Origin: an uncultured Christensenella sp.
GTDB taxonomy: Bacteria; Bacillota; Clostridia; Christensenellales; UBA1750
DNA: 63,701 nt
NCBI GenBank assembly: GCA_905193155.1
Contig: CAJJNQ010000012.1
Span: 1 to 63,701 of the forward strand
Direction: 5' to 3'
Position numbers and translations under genes: made by a program. The notes below the pieces were generated by a model, which was given only the letters and a program-made list of their open reading frames with translations, searched no databases and was not told the DNA's origin. Numbering within the stretch: position 1 is the first letter of the stretch; each line of letters opens with the position of its first letter. Below are positions 40,855-48,814 of this stretch, in pieces.

Positions 40855-40885
40855 TTATTTTGCATCTCTTGAGCACAGGATATAC
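40855..40885 (-). promoter_or_regulatory. Forespore sigma-F-like promoter of lonB
   Basis: On the minus strand GTATA (40885-40881) is separated by exactly 16 bases from TGCAAAATAA (40864-40855). The Bacillus sigma-F consensus is GYWTA, 16 bases, GGNRANAHTR. The -35 is perfect and the -10 differs at two positions. No good housekeeping promoter is seen in the gap. Confidence 0.4.
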
Positions 40886-40892
40886 CGGAAAG

Positions 40893-40933
40893 AAAAAGAG
40901 CACGGCGCTTCCTTTAGAAGCATCCGCACTCTT
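40893..40933 (-). terminator. Terminator of clpPX
   Basis: On the minus strand AGAGTGCGGATGCTTC pairs with GGAAGCGCCGTGCTCT (mismatches near the middle), followed by TTTTTC. Confidence 0.75.
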
Positions 40934-40945
40934 TCAACAAATCTC

Positions 40946-42250
40946 TTAGGCTAATTCTCCGCCGGTGCGCTTTTTGCGCATCTTCGGTGCCGAGCTTGCC
41001 GCGATGCGTGCCTGACGCGGAACATCCGTCAGCGTGATGCGAGGAGGTTCCAGCTTCTTCGCTGCTTCGAGCGTCACCGTGCAGGTCCCCACATCGTCGC
41101 GGGAAGGCAGCTCATACATGATCTCCTGAAGGATATCCTCGATCACGGATCGCAGTCCACGCGCACCGCTCTTGCGTTCGATTGCCGTCTTGGCGATGTA
41201 GCGCAGAGCATCCTCATCAAACTCAAGTTTCACGCCGTCCAGCTCGAACAGACGAGCATACTGCTTGCACAGCGCATTGCGCGGCTGCGTCAGGATGGAC
41301 ATCAATGCCTCCTCGTCCAACTGCTGAAGCGTTACCACAACAGGAAGACGGCCGACAAACTCAGGAATCAGGCCGAATTTGAGCAAATCCTCCGGCTGAA
41401 TCTTTTCAAAGATTTCCGTCAGATTACGTTCTTCATTGCTCTTGATCTCCGCGCCAAAGCCCAGCATCTTCTTGCCCGTGCGGTTCTCGATGATTTTTTC
41501 GATGCCGTCGAACGCACCGCCGCAGATGAAGAGGATATTCGTCGTGTCGATCTGAATAAACTCCTGATGGGGGTGCTTGCGCCCACCCTGCGGCGGGACA
41601 GAGGCCACCGTCCCCTCCAGAATCTTCAGCAATGCCTGCTGAACACCTTCACCGGATACATCGCGCGTGATGGAAGGATTCTCCGACTTGCGGGAAATCT
41701 TATCGATCTCATCGATATAGATGATGCCTTTTTCTGCACGCTCAACGTCATAATCCGCATTCTGGATCAGCTTAAGCAGTATGTTTTCAACATCCTCGCC
41801 GACATAACCGGCCTCAGTCAGTGCCGTGGCATCGCCGATAGCAAAAGGAACGTTGAGAATCTTGGCGAGCGTCTGCGCCAGGAAAGTCTTGCCGCAGCCG
41901 GTCGGACCAAGCATCAGGATGTTCGACTTTTGCAGTTCGACATCCGGGCTTTCGGTGCCAATGCGCTTATAATGGTTATACACAGCGACAGACAGCGCGC
42001 GCTTCGCATTTTCCTGACCGATGATGTACTCATCGAGCTTGGCCTTGATCTCCGTCGGACGCAGCAGCGTTTCGGACTGCGCAGACTGATCGACCTCGGC
42101 CATATCCTCGTCTAGAATATCATTGCAAAGCTCGACGCACTCATTGCAGATGAAAACGCCGGGTCCGGCGACCAGGCGGCGCACCTGCTCCGAGGTCTTA
42201 CCGCAGAAGGAGCACTTCGGCTCCTTGATCTTACCGTCGTATTTGGTCAT
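40946..42250 (-). CDS. clpX: ATP-dependent Clp protease ATP-binding subunit ClpX
   Basis: ClpX unfolds substrates and feeds them to ClpP. The N-terminal zinc finger has CSFCGKTSEQ and CNECVELC (residues 13-42). The AAA+ domain has Walker A GPTGCGKTFLAQ near 118, Walker B YIDEIDKI near 181, and the pore loop GYVGEDVE near 149. The ClpP-docking loop (an IGF-type motif) falls near LGFGAEIKS. Length is 434 residues. It follows clpP by 19 bases. Confidence 0.97.
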   Translation of the reverse strand: MTKYDGKIKEPKCSFCGKTSEQVRRLVAGPGVFICNECVELCNDILDEDMAEVDQSAQSETLLRPTEIKAKLDEYIIGQENAKRALSVAVYNHYKRIGTESPDVELQKSNILMLGPTGCGKTFLAQTLAKILNVPFAIGDATALTEAGYVGEDVENILLKLIQNADYDVERAEKGIIYIDEIDKISRKSENPSITRDVSGEGVQQALLKILEGTVASVPPQGGRKHPHQEFIQIDTTNILFICGGAFDGIEKIIENRTGKKMLGFGAEIKSNEERNLTEIFEKIQPEDLLKFGLIPEFVGRLPVVVTLQQLDEEALMSILTQPRNALCKQYARLFELDGVKLEFDEDALRYIAKTAIERKSGARGLRSVIEDILQEIMYELPSRDDVGTCTVTLEAAKKLEPPRITLTDVPRQARIAASSAPKMRKKRTGGELA

Positions 42251-42269
42251 TCTTTTACCTCAAATTCGT

Positions 42270-42854
42270 TTATCTGCGGGGAGGCACAATCTCGTCCACG
42301 ATACCGTAGGCAAGAGCTTCTTCCGCATCCAGGAAATGATCGCGATCCGTGTCCTGTTCCACCTTTTCCAGCGGCTGACCCGTGCGCTGCGCAAGGATCT
42401 GATTCATCTTTTTCTTAATTTTAAGAATGTTTTCCGCATGGATGACGATATCGCTCGCCTGTCCCTGCGCACCGCCCAAAGGCTGATGGATCATGATTTC
42501 TGCATTGGGCAGCGTGCGGCGCATACCCTTCGCACCCGCCGCCAGCAGGAACGCGCCCATTGAGGCCGCCATGCCGATGCACAGTGTCGAAACAGGGCAG
42601 CGCAGATACTGCATGGTATCGTAAATTGCCATACCCGCCGTAACCGATCCTCCGGGGCTATTGATATAGAGGTTGATTTCCTTGTCAGGGTCCTCCATCT
42701 CCAGGAACAGCATCTGAGCCACTACGAGATTGGCCGTATAATCATCAATTTCCCCGGAAAGAAAGATAATTCTATCCTTCAACAGACGGGAATAGATGTC
42801 GTAAGAACGTTCGCCGCGGTTCGTCTGCTCCACGACAACAGGAATTAAACTCAT
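42270..42854 (-). CDS. clpP: ATP-dependent Clp protease proteolytic subunit ClpP
   Basis: ClpP forms the proteolytic barrel used by ClpX. Catalytic residues are visible: Ser in CIGMAASMGAFLL near 98, His in EIMIHQPLGGAQG near 123, and Asp in QDTDRDHFL near 172. Length is 194 residues, the usual size. The ATG follows AAAGGAGGG. It has its own promoter at 42895-42924, separate from tig. Confidence 0.97.
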   Translation of the reverse strand: MSLIPVVVEQTNRGERSYDIYSRLLKDRIIFLSGEIDDYTANLVVAQMLFLEMEDPDKEINLYINSPGGSVTAGMAIYDTMQYLRCPVSTLCIGMAASMGAFLLAAGAKGMRRTLPNAEIMIHQPLGGAQGQASDIVIHAENILKIKKKMNQILAQRTGQPLEKVEQDTDRDHFLDAEEALAYGIVDEIVPPRR

Positions 42855-42894
42855 GGATTTCCCTCCTTTGCAGGTCCCAAACGAGACCTATGCT

Positions 42895-42924
42895 ATTTTA
42901 GACGCAATGCCCCGAACATGTCAA
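42895..42924 (-). promoter_or_regulatory. clpP promoter
   Basis: On the minus strand TTGACA (42924-42919) and TAAAAT (42900-42895) are 18 bases apart. The region also forms a GCCCCGA/TCGGGGC hairpin with T-run on the plus strand. I see no clear CtsR or CIRCE operator. Confidence 0.65.
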
Positions 42925-42962
42925 GTGCTCGGGGCATACCTCTTTTTAACGCTTTTGTGAAA

Positions 42963-44264
42963 TTAAGCCTTGGCCTCTTCCTCTTCCACAGAGTTGTTCA
43001 CGATCAGGTCAATCGCCTTCTGGGTCTTGACCAGCTCCTTGAAGTACTCCATGTCGGAATCGGAAAGGGTCTTCTTGATATCCTCGGCAGACTTCTCAGC
43101 GGACTCGGCGTACTTGGCGATTTCCGCATCGACTTCTTCTTCCGTAGCATCCAGGTTTTCCGCGGTACGGATGGCGTCGAGCACAACCTCCGCCAGAACC
43201 TGTTTTTTCGCGTTCTCGGCATAGCCCGCGCGCAGCTGCTCCATGGTCTGGCCGGTGTACTTCAGGAAGTCATCCAGCTTCAGGCCCTGGTAGCTCATGC
43301 GCATCGCCATCTCGTTGATGTGCTGATCGATCTGACGCTCGATCATGGGCTGGGGAATTTCGACGGTTGCGTTGGCGCAGACCTTTTCGATGAGCTTATC
43401 GGTGCGCTCGTTCTCCGCAGCATTCTTGGCCTGCTCGTTCAAACGCTTCTCAACGTCCGCACGGTAATCGGCCAGCGTATCAAACTCGGAGACATCCTTT
43501 GCGAAGTCGTCGTTGATTTCCGGCTTCTCCTTGACGGACAGGGAATTAAGCTTGACGTGGAACACAGCCGCCTTGCCGGCCAGCTCGGTAGCACGGTAAT
43601 CTTCGGGGAAGGTGACGTTGATATCGCGCTCATCGCCAATGTTCATGCCAACGATCTGCTCTTCAAAGCCGGGGATGAACATGCCGCTGCCCAACTCAAG
43701 GGGAGTGTTTTCGGCGGTGCCGCCCTCAAAGGCAACACCATCCACAGAGCCGGCGTAATTGATGTTTGCGGTATCACCCATCTGCGCAGCGCGGTCAGTA
43801 ACCTCTGCCATGCGGGAAACGCGCTCGGCAGCGCGATCGATCTCCGCGTTAATCTGATCCTCGGTCACTTCCCACTTGGCGGCGGGAGCAGCCACTCCCT
43901 TATACTGACCAAGGGTTACTTCGGGACGAACGTAAACAGTCGCGGTGTAGACGCAATCCTCGCCCGCGCCGATCGATTCGATATCGATCTCCGGCTGAGC
44001 GACGGGCTTTGCGCCGGTCTCCTCAACCGCCTTGTCATAGGATTCGGGCAGAACCGTATTGAAAGCTTCTTCCACCAGGACGCCCGCGCCGTAGTAGTTC
44101 TCGATGACCTTACGAGGAGCCTTGCCCTTGCGGAAGCCGGGGACGGACAGACGGCCCTTGAGCTTGCCGTAAGCGGTGTTCATCGCCTTGTCGAATTCCT
44201 CGGCAGAGACGGTCACGGTCAGCTTGACCTGGTTGGACGAGAGTTTTTCCATCGTTGCGCTCAT
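42963..44264 (-). CDS. tig: Trigger factor
   Basis: Trigger factor is a ribosome-bound folding chaperone with peptidyl-prolyl isomerase activity. The ribosome-binding signature GFRKGKAPRKVIE lies near residue 43. The PPIase domain spans about 155-245, and the helical C-domain runs to 433. The ATG at 44264 (MSATMEKL) follows TTGGAGGG; an upstream in-frame ATG at 44327 has no ribosome site. The order tig, clpP, clpX, lonB is conserved in Bacillota. Confidence 0.96.
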   Translation of the reverse strand: MSATMEKLSSNQVKLTVTVSAEEFDKAMNTAYGKLKGRLSVPGFRKGKAPRKVIENYYGAGVLVEEAFNTVLPESYDKAVEETGAKPVAQPEIDIESIGAGEDCVYTATVYVRPEVTLGQYKGVAAPAAKWEVTEDQINAEIDRAAERVSRMAEVTDRAAQMGDTANINYAGSVDGVAFEGGTAENTPLELGSGMFIPGFEEQIVGMNIGDERDINVTFPEDYRATELAGKAAVFHVKLNSLSVKEKPEINDDFAKDVSEFDTLADYRADVEKRLNEQAKNAAENERTDKLIEKVCANATVEIPQPMIERQIDQHINEMAMRMSYQGLKLDDFLKYTGQTMEQLRAGYAENAKKQVLAEVVLDAIRTAENLDATEEEVDAEIAKYAESAEKSAEDIKKTLSDSDMEYFKELVKTQKAIDLIVNNSVEEEEAKA

Positions 44265-44337
44265 TTTTGTTTTACCCTCCAAAGATTTTGCGGAGAATGA
44301 TTCTCGCACAAAACGAATATCAAACATTATCTATGAA

Positions 44338-44366
44338 ATAATATCATATCTTTCTGCAAAAAGCAA
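44338..44366 (-). promoter_or_regulatory. tig promoter
   Basis: On the minus strand TTGCTT (44366-44361) and TATTAT (44343-44338) are 17 bases apart, about 73 bases before tig. Confidence 0.6.
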
Positions 44367-44489
44367 GAACCAGACGCACTGAATGCGTCGAAAAACCGCA
44401 CATTTTACCTATTGTTCGCAATGGAAGGAAAGCTTTTCGCTTCCTCAGCATAGGATAAAAGAGTATTTTCAAATTCAGGAGGAATGTTC

Positions 44490-44915
44490 ATGCCCGCTTG
44501 CTTCCCTGCCCGTTCAGGCTTCTACCGTTCCTATCACGAAATCATCTGTCGGAGCCAACAGATTTCTGCACGCAGTCTTTCCGGCCCCTTAATTAACCTC
44601 TATCCGCTCAAAAACCAATGCCGTATTTCCTTAATCGGGTCCGCGTCTCCCGCTGTGCAGAATGCAACCCGCTGGCAGTATGAAGTTGTTATGCCCTTGA
44701 TGCTGATCGGGCAGGATTGCGCAGAACGCACGGAAATGCATCTTCCGGCAGAATTGGTTACGCCGCTTTCCGAAGAAACCATGCGCTTCGGCTGTCAGCT
44801 CAGCTGTGAGTGCGATCTATTTCCCCGCTGCGCGGTCGAAACGGCTCCGGGCGTCTATCGTATCGCCTTCGACGCTCGCATCGCTTTATATTCTACCCTG
44901 CTTTGCGTGAGCTAA
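44490..44915 (+). CDS. Hypothetical protein
   Basis: The 141-residue product has a basic N-terminal part (MPACFPARSGFYRSYHEIIC) and a beta-rich remainder with several cysteines (CQLSCECDLFPRC near residue 108). No family is recognised and no membrane span or signal is clear. The ATG at 44490 follows AGGAGGA; the ATG at 44484 is too close to it. It has its own terminator. Confidence 0.65.
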   Translation: MPACFPARSGFYRSYHEIICRSQQISARSLSGPLINLYPLKNQCRISLIGSASPAVQNATRWQYEVVMPLMLIGQDCAERTEMHLPAELVTPLSEETMRFGCQLSCECDLFPRCAVETAPGVYRIAFDARIALYSTLLCVS

Positions 44916-44919
44916 AACA

Positions 44920-44950
44920 GAAAAAGGAGTCTGTTTTTCAGACTCCTTTT
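44920..44950. terminator. Bidirectional terminator
   Basis: AAAAGGAGTCTG (44922-44933) pairs with CAGACTCCTTTT (44939-44950). It serves the small gene and the convergent rhaB. Confidence 0.85.
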
Positions 44951-44954
44951 GGGT

Positions 44955-46433
44955 TTATTCACTCAATCCCGCAATGCCGAGGAATTTCGCATATGCTTCA
45001 TCCCAACGCGCCCGATCTCCCGGTTCCACATGACCCGTATCAAAAGAATCCGCTACAATGCGCCTCAGTTCCCGCATATCCTTAACCAAGCCGAGCGCCT
45101 TGGCCTGCATCATCAGATTGCCGATGGCCGTCGCTTCGGAAGGCCCGGTAATCACCGGGATGCCGAGTGCATCGGACGTAAACTGATTCAGCATAGCATT
45201 GTTGCTGCCACCGCCGACGATATGCAGCGAACGGATCTCTTTACCGCGAACTTTTTCCAGTTTTTTGACCGTCCAACGGTATTTGAGCGCCAATGATTCA
45301 TAAACCGCCCGTGCCGTCTGTCCAATGGTTTCAGGAACCGGCTGACCCGTACGGCAGCAATAATCGGCAATCTTGCCGGGCATATCGCCGGGCGTCATGA
45401 ATACATCGTCGTCGGGATCGAACAGCGACCGGAAAGCCGGCTCTTTCTCCGCCTCTTTAACAATCTCCGCAAACGAAAGCTTCTTGCCGCGGCGTTCCCA
45501 TTCACGCTGGCATTCCTGAATAATCCACAGTCCCATCACGTTCTTCAGAACGCGTATGGTTCCGTCTACGCCACCCTCGTTGGTCAAGTTCGCCGCCTGT
45601 ACCTCGTCGGAGATGACGGGTTTGAGGGTTTCGATGCCGACCAGCGACCAGGTTCCGCTGGAGATATAGGCAAAATCATCGTCCTGCGCAGGAACCGCCG
45701 CCACAGCAGACGCGGTATCATGCCCGGCAACCGCAACGACGGGAACTTCGCCCACGCCCGTCTCGCGTGCAATCTGCGGCAGCAACGTCCCCCGAATGGT
45801 CCCCGGTTCGGTGATGGGCAGCAGCATATCCGTCGGGATATCCAGTTTTTTCAACAGTTCCGCATCCCACGAGCGCGTATACGGTGAAAGCATCTGGGAA
45901 GTGGAAGCAATTGTGTATTCACAGCCCATTTTTCCTGTTAGGAAATAGCTGAACAGATCCGGCATAAACAGCATGTTCTGCGCAATTTTAAGGCATTCAT
46001 CATCGCTGTTTACCTGTGCGGCCAGCTGATAGAGCGTGTTGAAGGAAAGGAAGGCAAGCCCCGTGCGATCGTAAATCTCCTGCTTACCGACCTTCCGGAA
46101 GGTTCTATCCATCATGCCGTCCGTGCGTGTATCCCGATAATGAACCGGATTGCCCAGCAGCCGTCCATTTCGATCCAACAAACCGTAATCCACGCCCCAG
46201 GTATCAATACCGATAGACGCAATTCGGATATTCTCCAAAGCTGCTTTGTTCAAGGAATTCTTGATCTCAAGAAACAACCGCGGCAAATCCCAGTAAAAAC
46301 AGCCGTTCAGCTCCACCGGTTCATTGGCAAAACGGTGCAGCTGCCGGATGCTGAGCTTTCCGTCTTTCAGAATTCCAAGCATCGCACGGCCGGAAGACGC
46401 TCCGAAGTCCATCGCAAGAAAGGCAGTCTCCAT
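44955..46433 (-). CDS. rhaB: Rhamnulokinase
   Basis: This FGGY-family kinase phosphorylates L-rhamnulose in rhamnose breakdown. The 492 residues start METAFLAMDFGASSGRAMLG, the phosphate-1 loop, with IASIGIDTWGVDYGLL near residue 70 and SGTWSLVG near 252. The ADP-binding C-domain contains HIVGGGSNNAMLNQF near 396. The ATG at 46433 has GGGAGGG upstream. rhaA and rhaD are not nearby. It follows cwlD by 48 bases on the same strand. Confidence 0.9.
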   Translation of the reverse strand: METAFLAMDFGASSGRAMLGILKDGKLSIRQLHRFANEPVELNGCFYWDLPRLFLEIKNSLNKAALENIRIASIGIDTWGVDYGLLDRNGRLLGNPVHYRDTRTDGMMDRTFRKVGKQEIYDRTGLAFLSFNTLYQLAAQVNSDDECLKIAQNMLFMPDLFSYFLTGKMGCEYTIASTSQMLSPYTRSWDAELLKKLDIPTDMLLPITEPGTIRGTLLPQIARETGVGEVPVVAVAGHDTASAVAAVPAQDDDFAYISSGTWSLVGIETLKPVISDEVQAANLTNEGGVDGTIRVLKNVMGLWIIQECQREWERRGKKLSFAEIVKEAEKEPAFRSLFDPDDDVFMTPGDMPGKIADYCCRTGQPVPETIGQTARAVYESLALKYRWTVKKLEKVRGKEIRSLHIVGGGSNNAMLNQFTSDALGIPVITGPSEATAIGNLMMQAKALGLVKDMRELRRIVADSFDTGHVEPGDRARWDEAYAKFLGIAGLSE

Positions 46434-46481
46434 ATCTCTTTTCCCTCCCTGAAACAATCTTTTTCTGCATTATACCATGCA

Positions 46482-47192
46482 TCAGGGCCGCCGCTCAATC
46501 CTGTTTGTGAAATAATCCTCTACCCCGCAGGCAATCGCCTGGGCGAGCCGCTGTTGATAACTTTCTTCCGCCAGCAGTCTCTCCTCTTCTCGATTGGATA
46601 AAAAGCCGCACTCCACCAATGCTGAGGCGGGACAGGCGTTCAAGATATAATAATCTCCCGCACTTGGCTGCCGCGCATAATCCGGATCCAACGCAAAAAG
46701 GCGCTGTTCAAGCGCCTGCGCCAACGCTTCTCCTTCCTCTTGTTCCCGATCGAAAAAAACTTGAGCACCGCGCTGGCTTTCCTGACTGAATTTGTTCATG
46801 TGAATGCTGACCATGCACTCGATTCCGTTGTCGGAAAAGATTTTAAGTCGATTGTCCAGCTCTTTTCGCTTTTTATATCCTGTCGTTCGCACCGGATCAA
46901 TCAGCGCCTCATCCGTTGTTCTGGAATAAACAACGACGGCTCCCTTTTCTTCCAGCGCCTTCCCGACGCTCATTGCAATCTGCAAATTGAACGTCTTTTC
47001 CGGAATCCCGCTGAAACCTACACAGCCGCCGTCATAGCCCCCATGCCCTGCGTCCACGCCGATCACCCTGCCATAAAGCGGCAAGGCACTGAATTGCGGA
47101 CTCAGCGCCTGGGCAATATTTTCCTTTTGTATAAGCGTAAATCCCACAAGGCCGACCAATAAGATCAACACCGCAAGGCTTTGCTTTTTCAT
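46482..47192 (-). CDS. cwlD: N-acetylmuramoyl-L-alanine amidase, CwlD type
   Basis: The 236-residue protein has an N-terminal membrane anchor (about residues 4-22) and an Amidase_3 domain. Zinc ligands appear in GVDAGHGGYDGG near 43, in the NLQIAMSVGKAL helix region, and in VSIHMNKF near 128; the catalytic Glu is in LVECGFLSN near 193. CwlD removes peptides from muramic acid to make muramic delta-lactam in spore cortex. The match to CwlD over other amidases rests on size, anchor and sporulation context. Its ribosome site lies inside a long stem (47199-47255). Confidence 0.85.
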   Translation of the reverse strand: MKKQSLAVLILLVGLVGFTLIQKENIAQALSPQFSALPLYGRVIGVDAGHGGYDGGCVGFSGIPEKTFNLQIAMSVGKALEEKGAVVVYSRTTDEALIDPVRTTGYKKRKELDNRLKIFSDNGIECMVSIHMNKFSQESQRGAQVFFDREQEEGEALAQALEQRLFALDPDYARQPSAGDYYILNACPASALVECGFLSNREEERLLAEESYQQRLAQAIACGVEDYFTNRIERRP

Positions 47193-47198
47193 GAGTGC

Positions 47199-47255
47199 TC
47201 CTCCATCCGGGCATTTCACTGCCGATCTATGTTAACTTATGCGCCGGATGGAGGA
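47199..47255 (-). promoter_or_regulatory. Stem sequestering the cwlD ribosome binding site
   Basis: In the cwlD mRNA, TCCTCCATCCGG (from 47255-47244) is a perfect partner of CCGGATGGAGGA (from 47210-47199), which contains the ribosome site six bases before the ATG. Four more pairs (GCAT with ATGC) extend it after one bulged base. There is no T-run after it on the minus strand, so it is not a normal terminator. Confidence 0.6.
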
Positions 47256-47303
47256 AAAAGAACCTAAAGAGAACAGAAGGGAAAAAGATTTGATATTTGT
47301 CTA

Positions 47304-48656
47304 TCAGGCGGCAGGCTCCACAATCGTACTCACACCGTCCGTCATCGTGCGGATATTGATGTCCGTCTGTCCCGCACCAGTGCCCATCGCCGTCTCAATT
47401 TCTTTCCGAATCTGTTTGATGCGGTCGCGATCGGCCAAGCTCATGTTCTGATATTTCTTGGAACTGTACTCAATCGAGTTCATCATCTCAAAGGCGTATT
47501 TTCCTTCCGAAGAGTATTTCAGCTCCCAAATGGGCGTATAGGTCACCTCTTCGACATTTTTCTCGTCTTTGTCAAAATCCTTGGTAAGTTTAAAATTCAA
47601 AATCACCGCCGCATCACGGCCATTATTTCGGTAAGCATCGAGAAAACTCCCCAAGCTGTAAGCCACGAGCGTACGGTTGCCATCCTTTCCCTGCACATAG
47701 GTCAGGCTCTGCTGACGGTGCGCGCAAGTCCCCAGCACGACATCCACATCGTTATCGGCAAAGGTCTGTGCCCAAGCTTTCTGTGAATCAGTCAATTCCG
47801 CAGAATCACCGCTCCATTGTACGCAGACAATGATAAAGTCGATACCTGTTTCATCGGCGCGAATTTGTTTAAGGTCGTTATCAAATGTAGCTTCCGTCAA
47901 ATATTTGACTGTATCGGTCGCACCATCGGGAAGCTTATCGGTTTTTTCGGTATAGCTCAGCACTGCGATACGCAGGTCGTCTTTTTCAATAATCAGCGGC
48001 TTTACATAATCCGATCCGCTGGCATATGCGCCGGTGGAGAGCAGTTCTGCCTCCTTCACCGCCTGCACCGTGGCTTGCGCTCCCGCAATATCGCTGTCAA
48101 GGATCTGAGCGCTGGCCAGGCTGACCAAGTCAAAGCCGTTGTTCTTCATCGCCGTCAGCAATTGCGCGGGCGCACGGGTCTCGTCAAATTTATCGGAAGC
48201 AATTGTGGTCTCCAGCGTTCCCAGTGTCACGTCCTGCCAGGACAGATAGGGCTGCACACGGGCAAAGAACGACCCGAAATCATAGGAGTTCCCTGTTTTA
48301 GCGGCCTGAAGCTCGTGGGCATGCATCATGATGCTGCCTACCGCACCGAAGGTGATGCTCTGAACGCCCGATCCGCGTGCCGGGGTGGGTTCTGCGCTCG
48401 GCTCAACGCTCTCAGAAGGCGCGGGCGTTTCCGTGGGCGAAGGAGATTCCGACGGTACAGGAGTTTCCGGCGCCTGCGAAGGCGCCGGCGATGCAGAGGA
48501 CTTATTCAGCTGAGTTCCGCTGTTCCAGCTGGGAATCGCTTTGACCAGCAGTGTCACACTGCAAACCACCAGAACCAGACAAAACGCCGTCAGCAGTATA
48601 TTTTTCCAATTGGGCTTTTTCTTATGCGGTTTATTTCGCGTATAAAGCACAGGCAC
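47304..48656 (-). CDS. CapA-family (PGA_cap) protein, membrane anchored
   Basis: The 450-residue protein has a basic N-terminus, a membrane helix (about residues 19-40), a low-complexity Pro/Ser/Glu/Ala linker (about 52-93), and a CapA/PgsA-like metallophosphatase domain. GAVGSIMMHAHEL replaces the usual GDxMxH start, LGTLETTIA matches the LEN-type block, and TCAHRQQSL and VAYSLGSFLD follow. CapA proteins take part in poly-gamma-glutamate capsule synthesis, but no capB/capC genes are nearby. It starts with GTG. Confidence 0.85.
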   Translation of the reverse strand: MPVLYTRNKPHKKKPNWKNILLTAFCLVLVVCSVTLLVKAIPSWNSGTQLNKSSASPAPSQAPETPVPSESPSPTETPAPSESVEPSAEPTPARGSGVQSITFGAVGSIMMHAHELQAAKTGNSYDFGSFFARVQPYLSWQDVTLGTLETTIASDKFDETRAPAQLLTAMKNNGFDLVSLASAQILDSDIAGAQATVQAVKEAELLSTGAYASGSDYVKPLIIEKDDLRIAVLSYTEKTDKLPDGATDTVKYLTEATFDNDLKQIRADETGIDFIIVCVQWSGDSAELTDSQKAWAQTFADNDVDVVLGTCAHRQQSLTYVQGKDGNRTLVAYSLGSFLDAYRNNGRDAAVILNFKLTKDFDKDEKNVEEVTYTPIWELKYSSEGKYAFEMMNSIEYSSKKYQNMSLADRDRIKQIRKEIETAMGTGAGQTDINIRTMTDGVSTIVEPAA

Positions 48657-48683
48657 ACACGCCCTTTCCGTTTCTTTTTTCCC

Positions 48684-48712
48684 ATTATATCACAGAAGCC
48701 CGCAAGGTTCAA
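48684..48712 (-). promoter_or_regulatory. Promoter of the CapA-like gene
   Basis: On the minus strand TTGAAC (48712-48707) and TATAAT (48689-48684) are 17 bases apart, 28 bases before the GTG start. Confidence 0.75.
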
Positions 48713-48771
48713 TTCCCCGCTCTTCACTCTCAGAAAACGCGCTGAAAGGGTATAATGTTGCTGTTTTCATC

Positions 48772-48809
48772 AAAAAACATCCTTCCCCGCAGGAGGAAGG
48801 ATGTTTTTT
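48772..48809 (-). terminator. Terminator of the solute-binding protein gene
   Basis: AAAAAACATCCTTCC (48772-48786) pairs with GGAAGGATGTTTTTT (48795-48809). Confidence 0.85.
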
Positions 48810-48814
48810 GATTT

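Noticed and set aside
42909..42937. Terminator between tig and clpP
   Set aside because: The hairpin has a T-run only on the plus strand, where no gene ends, and it contains the clpP -35 box, so I treat it as chance or regulatory structure and do not annotate a terminator.
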